In this document: positions 56,833-64,000 of the stretch, piece by piece
Position numbering within the stretch: the stretch's first letter is position 1
How the letters are laid out: each line of letters starts with the position of its first letter
Assembly: GCA_011947345.1 (NCBI GenBank)
Contig: JAAVTG010000548.1
Location: 62,001 to 126,000 of the forward strand
Direction: 5' to 3'
DNA: 64,000 nucleotides
From: Phytophthora quininea
Lineage: Eukaryota > Oomycota > Peronosporomycetes > Peronosporales > Peronosporaceae
Notes under the pieces: model-generated
The model's input: the letters and a program-made list of their open reading frames with translations, nothing else
What the model was told of the DNA's origin: nothing
Database searches by the model: none
Position numbers and translations under genes: made by a program

Positions 56833-58500
56833 AGCTCGTAGCCCAGAAGAACCTTGAACGAACTCGAGAAGGAAGGTTGGGCGTAGATCAGTAGTCGCCA
56901 ATCTGCGTCCAAGGGTCCTTTGGCGTGTGACCTTGTGGCAATCCCTGTGGGTTCGATCGCTAGATCTGGTGGACCGGATTTACCACCAGGCAGCCTTGGT
57001 TCAGTGGTCGGACTTGGAGAACTTGGTTGGGGACTCGACCACCCTTGGACGCACTTCTGCGGCGAAGGTGACGAGGTGGGCCTTGACTGAGGAGAAACTC
57101 CTCCACGTAGAACCAACAGCACAAAAGAGTCCGATGTGCAAACGCACAAATATGCAGCCGTCTCTTATTCATTGAGACCCTTGGACGGGGGTCTATAGCC
57201 GAGTAGATTCAGGAATATGCGTCCAAGACACTCGGGTCACCTTGGACACTCCTTGACGAACGCGCACCACCCTCTCGCGAGGGAATACACTTGGCCCACT
57301 GGCCTTCACACTTGTAACCTTCCGGAGCTTGAGAGTACTCTGGCCAACCTAGGCCCTCTCTTGATCCTTGAACGCAGTTCCGATTCCGGTTTGCCTTTGT
57401 ACGCTAACTGCTAGCGCGCACTTGGGAGGGTGAATATGAAATGGGTGATCGCCCACGGAGAAGACGGCCCAACTGGGATATGGAATGGGGAACCCTCGGC
57501 GCGAGCCTAAGATCCCCTACCCAACTTGACTTGACTTTGACGGGTGGGGAGCTCCGGCGACGCTGGGGCCGTCTTGTCCTTCAAGCCTGCACGCAGCCTA
57601 TCAGGAAACCTGCTTCCAAGACCACTTCGGGGTTTCAAGGCAAATCGAACTCTCTGTTTGTTTTTATCTAAGTCTTCTCTGGCATCCTACGTGTCCAGGA
57701 TTCTGGGTACAAATCAGTCTTATACAGACATCTTGATCTTAGTATGGTGGTGAACCTGTCGACTCGACACTTCCACTGGATCCTTGCCCGAAGCTCAACT
57801 TGGCGCAATCATTCCACACAAACTGGCTTCTTAGGAACAAATGTGCGTCCAAGGCTCAGGTCAATTGAGGCTTAGACGCGGGTTGGGCTTGGACGCATGT
57901 GCACTCCATAGTAGTCGACACACATATTGAACTCCATATAACTGCATGTGCGGCCAATGGTCAATTCCATACCTGGACGAATATGCGTCCAAGGGTCATC
58001 ATGGAACTTGGGCGCACTTGGTGTACAGTAGACTTGGAATTCGTATGTCGACGTATGGAACGCAATGTGCGTCCAAGAGTCATCACAACTCCAGATGTGT
58101 GTCCAAGAGTCATCGTCACATTGGACGCACTCGTGTCGGCATAGTCTTAGAACTTGTATGTGAACATCTTGGAGACACAATGTGCGGGCAAGGGTGGCCT
58201 GGTGTTCACTGCGGGTGCGGCGGAGTCTTTATCGCTCCAGTTAATTCTGCGACCAAGTCAGGGACAGGTCGCACACACGGATACGTTCCGTGCGGCGATT
58301 TGACCTCTTCGATGAGGCGGCCTGTCTTCACTGTGAGGGTGGCCAGGACTGAGTGCAAATCCGTGTCCAAGGGTGTATTCGTATCACCCTTGCGCGCACT
58401 TCCCAGCCTATAGACATCTCCTTTGTAGACCTCTCGCGTCCAGCGCAGCTGCGCCCAAGCCTACTCCCACTTGTACGCACTTGTAATTGCCCGTTCAATA
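56833..58500. other. Motif-rich non-coding insertion within the DIRS-like element
   Basis: No coding frame is convincing. The stretch separates the ORF1-like part from the gag zinc-binding part and carries repeated tgcgtccaagg-type motifs in both orientations. It has no TIRs or LTRs that I can identify. Confidence 0.6.
56904..58371. repeat. Interspersed 10-11-bp motif TGCGTCCAAGG, both orientations
   Basis: Exact or near-exact forward copies start at 56904, 57218, 57844, 57984, 58068 and 58098. Reverse copies (ccttggacgca) lie at 57044, 57178, 57888, 58008 and 58121. Spacing is irregular. Several copies are followed by gtcatc. Confidence 0.8.
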
Positions 58501-58572
58501 TTCAAACTATCCAATCACGTGCCGTCATTATGCGCCCAACGCATCCCATAGAAAAATATCAAGTTTCACATC

Positions 58573-58812
58573 GTGTCACAGGTCATCTCGTGCCGATCGC
58601 TGATCCCAAAAGAAGTTGACTATCTCATACCGAATAAAGATGACCAGAAGCTGTGTCTTCGATTCTTATCCAATCGCGGGTGCAAGATGACAAAAGATTC
58701 ACGATACTACTCCGGTCGAGCACACTTTGTGCCTGAATCACTGCATCCCAGAGTCAAGAGTCTCATTCGTCGCCGTTTTGGAGGAATTAAAGCCGAGCAT
58801 GCTGCATTATGA
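58573..58812 (+). pseudogene. DIRS-like gag C-terminal fragment
   Basis: The frame reads PKEVDYLIPNKDDQKLCLRF then LSNRGCKMTK and HFVPESLHPRVKSLIRRRFG. This is the LIP-LCLRFLS-GC-H zinc-binding pattern typical just upstream of DIRS reverse transcriptase. It ends at 58812, and RT homology resumes in other frames. Confidence 0.55.
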
Positions 58813-59114
58813 ATCCATCGGGACGACGAGCGGGGTGCGTCGTTCACGAAAAAGCCACCCCAACCAACAGTACACTCAATGTGCTGCCATTTCAAGTGCC
58901 AATGGTCGACCTCTACCTTAACGGTGATTCCAGGTAAATTGGCCACTCCATTGTGTACGACAATGGCAAAGGTTCCTTCGTTGTGTACGACAATGCAAGG
59001 GATTTCCGAGTGCCAACTCTTTCAATTTAGGTTAGTCCGGAGAGAAAGAAGTTGGGCGGGCCTGTTGCGACGAACAGGACGCCCCCGAGTTCACTATAGA
59101 AACTTGAGTCGGTT

Positions 59115-60132
59115 TTGCCTGTACTATCGGTGCAGACGAGCAAAATCATTCGGTCACAGCTTGAGCTGCAATTACTGCGATCTGAAGCATTGACAAGTTG
59201 TCGATTGCGCTCGATGGGGTTTTGGCCCGATTGTGCCTCCGTCGGAAGAGATAAAGTCGCTCAGCACTCCTTATCTGATGTCGTTCGGAAATTTGACTTG
59301 GATGTTGCAGATGCCGCAAGACTTGTGCGCGGCGAAACGAAACATGATCCGCAACCCAATAAAGCCTTGTTTCCAGTCGTAGCGAAATCTCTACTCAAAG
59401 GATACAAGCACGCCGAAATCGTCGTGGCCATTATGAAAGGTGGCATCAAACCACGGTGGACATGGCCTCCTCCAAATCGACCATATCCTAATAATCACCT
59501 TCGATATTACTACGTGGTTGTCCTGGCGGATCGAATCGAAGACTTGCATCTACGCTATCCAACGCTGATCATTGGGATGCTCAAAGGTGACATCAAAACC
59601 GCGTTCCGTCATCTCATGACAGCGGCTGATAATATTCACTGGATGGCCGGCAGAATTCCTAAAGAGAACGCCGTTGTGATAGACTTGTCTGCTCCGTTTG
59701 GATGATCCAGATCGTCTTCCTTTTATGGTGTCTTTGGTAGAGCTATTACGCAGCTCATGGCAGCAAATTCACCAGCGTCCGTGTCGTCAAGCCATGACGC
59801 CGAGAACTTTTCGGTTTTGAATGGGTTGACGATCACGTATTAATTGAGCACGACCCAGCGGATTGCTTGGAACTGGACGAAGGCACCTTGCGTCACGCAA
59901 TGCTGGTCATTCTGGGGCCACGTGCTATTAACGACAAGAAGTTTTCGAAATGGGAAACACGCATGTCAGCTCTAGGACTCATTTGGGATCAAGTGAAACG
60001 CACCGTGTCAATGCAGAAGACAAAATTGTTATAGCGTTAGATCGTGTCTTGCAGCTAACCTCCCAGGGAAATGCGACCAAAACAGAACTGATGAAAGTGC
60101 TTGAAAGTTTGCGCCACGTTTGCTCATGTTAG
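59115..60132 (+). pseudogene. DIRS-like reverse transcriptase
   Basis: The 196-codon frame has HSLSDVVRKFDLDVADAARL and the first catalytic block IGMLKGDIKTAFRHLM, ending IDLSAPFG. The active-site block then appears out of frame as FEWVDDHVLIEH near 59826-59862, containing the paired aspartates. The thumb follows at 59950-60132 (EDKIVIALDRVLQL, ESLRHVC). Reverse transcriptase copies the element RNA into DNA. At least two frame changes separate the blocks, so no functional protein is encoded as printed. Confidence 0.75.
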
Positions 60133-60213
60133 CGGGCAGCGCGACCCTTTACCAGAATCTCCAGAATATGTGCAATACAACGCCGCGATTCAGTCGCATT
60201 CTGCTGTCAAAGG

Positions 60214-60750
60214 ATGCCTTGCAAGACCTACAGTGGTTTTACAACATCCTTCACACTGGACATCTACAAGAATTACCGCTATCCGTATTTGGGAGTCGCC
60301 AACCCGACGCCGATGTTTCATATCTACATGGATGCGTCCAACTTGGGTTTAGCTGTACTACACCCTGCCGTCAATGAGGTTTTACAAGCTCGCTTTGAAG
60401 AAGAAGCCTGTTGGATCAACAAGAACGCGCGGGATTCAGAAAACTTCTCTATTAACCTCAGAGAGTATTTTTGTGTTGCATTGGCTCTTTGGACTTAGGG
60501 CCCGACGTGGCATGAAAATACAGCCGGCAAATGGTGATTATCAACTGTTGGAGTGACAATACATTGGCCGTTGCGTGGACCAACAAACTACGCTCTCCCA
60601 ACATACGGGGACAAGAATTATGCCGAGCAATTGGACATGGTGAGGCAGTATTCAACGTCCGTGTTTTCGCGAATCATCTCCCGGAAGAAAAAAAAAACGT
60701 TGCGGCAGATGCAGCATCCCGGGCATGGTCGACGCCATTCGATGCTATTT
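60214..60750 (+). pseudogene. DIRS-like RNase H
   Basis: Frames at 60214-60498 and 60531-60824 give MFHIYMDASNLGLAVLHPAV, then SINLREYFCVALALW and CWSDNTLAVAWTNKLRSPNI, then AADAASRAW. These contain the Asp-Glu-Asp-Asp catalytic positions of RNase H (YMDAS, NLRE, SDNT, AADAAS). A stop at 60496-60498 and a frame change separate the halves. Confidence 0.7.
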
Positions 60751-60762
60751 GGGTAAAAAAAT

Positions 60763-61862
60763 ATGTTACGTGGTCACAGGTACAGGTTTCAGACAACTTG
60801 CGGAAGATTTATCTCAACTTTTGACGAGCTTCAATCCCAATCACTGGGTAAGAGCTCCAAGATCAAATACGACACTACATGGAAGCAATGGTGCTCGCGG
60901 TGCCGCATGCTCAACCTACCAAAGTGGCTGCCACAAGAACCGGAACAACATTCATATCAACTCGGATTATTTACAACATACTGCTGGAAGTCCGGCTGGA
61001 ATACCTCATCTGTCCGAAACTCTACCCAGACCGTGCTCGTCAAAATTAGCTGTGTCTCGTGGCATCATCAGCGAGTTCGCGAGAATAAAGTTGATTCCGT
61101 TCTCGGGTACCAGGTCAGACTCCTGCCGGGACACAGACTGGCAGTCACCGGTACGCGGCGGCAAGACGCAGCCCCGGCAAGAAAAGCACCGGTTACAATC
61201 ACCACGCTCCGATACATGCACCGATTCCTCGATTTCACCAACCCACACGACCGCGTCTTGTGGGAGGCTGCGGTCGTGGGCTGGTTCCTTCTTCTGAAAG
61301 GTCAGAATATTTAGCTCATGGACGACACGTTCATCATTTCGCGCTCAACCGATTAGATATAAGCTTCCTTCGTCGCGATGTCACATCAACCCACGACTTC
61401 AATGAAGTACATGAGGCGGCGATTCAATTTCGAGGCGGAAAGAATGACCAGTTTTTTTTTAAGGTTGTGCACGAATTGCCGGTCGATCGGGGACTCCGTG
61501 GTTGTTCCCCATACACGCACTATGTAGCCTAGTTCAGCATCATCAAAGTCTACATATCGCTGACAACCAACCAATATGCACCGTCAGCTAGGGTATAGTT
61601 CTACAAGCTCAGGACATGGCAACTCTGATCAAGACAGCCGCCGCTAACTCGTCCCAAGACCCTTCAAGATACGGTACGCACTCGCTGCGAAACGGTGGCG
61701 CGACGTAAAGCAGTTGGGCCGATGGCGCTCCGACGCCTACCAACGCTACATCCACATGCCAGAGGTTCGATCACTCACACTGGCAAATGATATGATAAAC
61801 TCAAGCGTCTCAGCGGTGATTCATCATGGGCAACCTCAGCAGCAAGCGCTGAGGCACCGCTA
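60763..61862 (+). pseudogene. Tyrosine recombinase of the DIRS-like element
   Basis: The N-terminal core-binding helices (SKIKYDTTWKQWCSRCRMLN) lead to LRYMHRFLDFTNPHDRVLWE and a WFLLL segment. Just after it, across a one-base loss in an A-run (61297-61299), the RSEYLAHG block supplies the catalytic Arg I. Further on, in other frames, are GTHSLRNGGAT (the H-x-x-R box, near 61680) and GRWRSDAYQRYIHMPE with the nucleophile Tyr near 61740. The frame ends at 61860-61862. These residues define a phage-integrase-type recombinase, which inserts circular DNA copies without target duplication. All catalytic residues are present but spread over several frames. Confidence 0.75.
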
Positions 61863-61989
61863 AATACACTTGAGTTCTTAGTGCTGCTGAATATGCAGCA
61901 CGCCTCCCATTTCACTGAATGTCAGGGCTCTGAAGTATGAATACATTCTCGAGAATACATAAAATACTTTGTACGGCGTGGTGTATTCT
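61863..61989. other. Junction between DIRS-like element and LINE
   Basis: AT-rich sequence with the 12-bp palindrome attctcgagaat near 61949. It probably holds the right end of the DIRS-like element. No gene is seen. Confidence 0.4.
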
Positions 61990-62075
61990 AAAAGAGAGAA
62001 TAAAGTTGATTAACTAGGTAAAGGATAATTCATCTAGCTACCTACCAAACTAGCAGTAAGAAAAGAGTGATTTGG

Positions 62076-62560
62076 TCACAGTCGAGGTATCCAAATTGTT
62101 TGCTGGGGCGGAGGTAAATTCACATCCTTTGGCGCCTCAAAGCCCAATCGTATGAGGGCTAGTTTCAAGCTATCGCCATTGATTCCAATCTCTTCTGCGT
62201 GTTGATACATGGACTGGTGGTGCCGTCTAAACGAAGACATCACATTTTCGATGTGCAGTTCCTCCGCCTGAGTTTCTTCAAAGAGAATGTCGTTCCGCAG
62301 TCTCCAGATCGCGTGAAACACAATCGCTGTGTGTACACTCCACAGCAGTAGGAGTAATTTTTGGTGTTGTCTCCATCCTGGAAGAATATCCCCGGTTTGG
62401 GGAATAGAAGCAGTCTCCACTGAAGATCGAGCTTGAAAGCTTTGCTCTGTGGTAACCATAGTGACCTCCAAATTTCACTATAGTAGGGCAGGAAAAAAGC
62501 AGTGCTCCACTGTTTCAATGGCATTGCATTTGTTCCTCACGCATTGTTGAATTGTAGGAC
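62076..62560 (-). pseudogene. LINE C-terminal zinc-binding region and tail
   Basis: The zinc-binding stretch CVRNKCNAIETVEHCFF is followed by an A-run on the plus strand (62493-62498) with one base too many, which shifts the frame into LPYYSEIWRSLWLPQSKAF. The tail frame to 62076 (WSVHTAIVFHAIWRLRNDIL, IGINGDSLKLALIRLGFEAP) ends in IWIPRL. This is the RNA-binding C-terminal part of the LINE protein. The same end is seen at 28.8 kb. Confidence 0.75.
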
Positions 62561-62669
62561 GCAATGGCAGTAGGAAGTAGAGTCTTGATCCCACAATGAG
62601 GTCTCCGAGAAACAGCCTCAACATCACGTCATGCACAACAGGCGTTAAACACCTTCGAAGCCAGATAAT

Positions 62670-63947
62670 CTACGATAATGTTGAGTGGATTCGTTGTTGT
62701 GAGCAACCAAGTAACCGCATGGGATGTTCTTGTGTCGTTTTAATGGATTGTAATCTGATCCAGTCTTGTGGGCGCAGTTTCGGGAAGAATCGTGCCGTTT
62801 TATCTCCACTAACTCCATGAATTGGTGGCGCTGCTTCTCGAGATTCGGTATTTATCCCTCCTACTTCTGGGTGTGGCAGTACACGATGAAATATTTGTGT
62901 CAATTGGCGATATAAATGCACAATATCACGCAGCTCCACTTTGGTTCCGAGAATCGATTGAACTTCAGCGCATACTCGATGGAGGAATTCTAATCGGGTA
63001 GGCCATCGTTTTGACGGGTTCAATAGGTCTTGTAGACACCATATCTGTTTTGCTGCCAATTCTCGGCATAATCGCTTGAACTTTACAGTTCCTTCTCCAA
63101 GTGACTTTCGTGCCAAGCGTCCCGTTTGACTTGTTTTAAAGTCATCCGACGTATTCGACCAGATCGGGGAGAAGAGCGCATATTGCAGACGTTTTGTTCG
63201 TGTGTATTGTAGTCGATCCTGCCTTGGCCATTTGAAGTTTTTCCATTCCTTTAACAACTTTCTCCACCATAATGGTAGCATGGTTGCTTTCCATCCGGGC
63301 GGAGCTGGGGGATTTTGGAAGAGAAAATCTCCAGGCCACTGGCGTGTGAATACTCCATAACGAAGTCGTAATAACTCTGCAATAGGTCTATACCAGACAG
63401 CTGAACTTTCCTCTTTGTGGCAATGTAGTACCTGCACAACTTGTTGGAGGAGGAGAAAGCGCTGCTTTCGAATGCTATCCAGTATTACTGGCACACCAAC
63501 ACCATCATTCTCTTTGGTTTGGGTGGCAAATGAAGAGGGAACAATATTAATTCCTCCACGACCAGTATCAATTCTGTTGTAGAGAATGTATCGGGTTATC
63601 AGGCTCTGCCATCTTTTGATGAATCGCACAGGAATGTTCACTGTTGTCGTAAAGTACCAAATTATTGATAGAATAACAGCTTGAACAATGAGCCGCCTTC
63701 CCATCAGCGTCCGTGCTCTTCCTTTCCAGACTTGAAGCCGCATTGTCAATTTGCGATCTAGTTGAGTGGCCAATTGATTCGATGTGTCAAAGTTTCCAAA
63801 CGGTATCCCCAAGTACTTGGTTGTCTCCCCTTTTTGCAGTGATCGGAGCGGTTCCATCGTAGGTGCTTTGCGTTGGTTATTCAGGCTCATTATTACACTC
63901 TTGGAGTTGTTCAATTTCGCTCCCGATCCTTCACAATAGCACTCCAC
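62670..63947 (-). CDS. LINE reverse transcriptase, thumb and C-terminal linker
   Basis: The 425-codon frame begins in FEKVSG-type sequence (YCEGSGAKLNNSKSVIMSL), which follows the reverse transcriptase palm. It contains the YLGIPFGNFD block and WKGRARTLMGRRLIVQAVIL, typical of L1/Tx1-group elements in oomycetes and plants. A long Trp/Arg-rich linker follows, to a stop at 62670. The true start is outside the window; the codon at 63947 is internal. The first residues follow the FADD-containing palm in full-length elements, which is not visible here. Confidence 0.85.
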   Translation of the reverse strand: MECYCEGSGAKLNNSKSVIMSLNNQRKAPTMEPLRSLQKGETTKYLGIPFGNFDTSNQLATQLDRKLTMRLQVWKGRARTLMGRRLIVQAVILSIIWYFTTTVNIPVRFIKRWQSLITRYILYNRIDTGRGGINIVPSSFATQTKENDGVGVPVILDSIRKQRFLLLQQVVQVLHCHKEESSAVWYRPIAELLRLRYGVFTRQWPGDFLFQNPPAPPGWKATMLPLWWRKLLKEWKNFKWPRQDRLQYTRTKRLQYALFSPIWSNTSDDFKTSQTGRLARKSLGEGTVKFKRLCRELAAKQIWCLQDLLNPSKRWPTRLEFLHRVCAEVQSILGTKVELRDIVHLYRQLTQIFHRVLPHPEVGGINTESREAAPPIHGVSGDKTARFFPKLRPQDWIRLQSIKTTQEHPMRLLGCSQQRIHSTLS

Positions 63948-64000
63948 AATTGCTAGCTGTTTCTCCAGTTGGGTGGCATCTTGAGAGAATAGAACTGTGT

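Larger units (their letters stand above)
54850..61862 (+). mobile_element. DIRS-like tyrosine-recombinase retrotransposon, fragmented
   Basis: From left to right: fragmentary 5' frames and a long disordered protein (55399-56545), a non-coding insertion (about 56833-58500), the gag zinc-binding end (58573-58812), reverse transcriptase (59115-60132), RNase H (60214-60750) and a tyrosine recombinase (60763-61862). Recombinase in place of a DDE integrase, together with the RT-RNase H order, is diagnostic of the DIRS group. Many frame breaks are present. Terminal repeats were not identified, so both ends are approximate. Confidence 0.75.
61990..64000 (-). mobile_element. L1-like LINE, 3' portion, running off the right edge
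   Basis: Reading leftward: the distal part of the reverse transcriptase and the linker region (63947-62670), a C-x3-C-H-x-C zinc-binding block near 62490-62560, and the C-terminal helix region ending IWIPR at 62076. A 3' UTR ends in tagttaatcaactttattct near 61990. The palm and endonuclease would lie beyond 64000. It has no LTRs. It shares its C-terminus and 3' UTR motif with the truncated copy at 28828-29086. Confidence 0.85.

Overview
The window looks like a repeat-rich, gene-sparse stretch of a plant-pathogenic oomycete genome, most likely Phytophthora or a close Peronosporales relative. Three things support this: at least nine loci resembling secreted RXLR effectors with WY/LWY modules, short GT-AG introns (about 40-66 nt), and oomycete-type transposable elements (Copia, Gypsy chromovirus-like, DIRS-like tyrosine-recombinase element, L1-like LINE, pogo, hAT and a SINE-like retroposon).

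Layout. 1-13.3 kb: an imperfect tandem duplication with a period of about 8.39 kb. Each copy has an upstream non-coding block, a long ankyrin-repeat gene and a decayed effector 3' end; a broken secreted carboxylesterase follows copy A, and the first codons of another esterase copy sit at the window edge. The two ankyrin genes differ by exactly nine 198-bp units. 13.4-14.8 kb: a two-exon SANT/Myb-like gene with one in-frame stop. 16.2-20.6 kb: two tail-to-tail genes of a second ankyrin-like (WLH) family; a central 1,073-bp block is almost identical while the rest of the pair has diverged. 21.5-25.4 kb: decayed relatives of that family. 24.2-39.5 kb: a cluster of six RXLR/WY effector loci, three interrupted by retroelements (SINE-like, LINE 3' end, complete Copia). 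40.0-44.2 kb: two abutting TA-flanked DNA transposons, the second containing a hAT remnant and a gene-like fragment. 45.1-47.5 kb: a divergent pair, one member being a five-exon gene visible only after splicing. 47.5-49.2 kb: a Gypsy fragment. 50.2-53.1 kb: a decayed minus-strand Copia. 53.9-54.8 kb: two more effector relics. 54.9-61.9 kb: a DIRS-like element split by a motif-rich non-coding insertion. 62-64 kb: the 3' part of a minus-strand LINE running off the window.

How it fits together. The region combines an expanding and contracting repeat-protein locus, a decaying effector cluster and several waves of transposon insertion. The Copia element is the youngest visible event, because its two LTRs look identical and its 5-bp target duplication is intact. 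Many reading-frame breaks (more than fifteen) lie in short homopolymer runs. Some of the apparent pseudogenes may therefore reflect base-calling errors rather than mutation, so the word pseudogene below means broken as printed. All calls are from reading the sequence; no database search was run.
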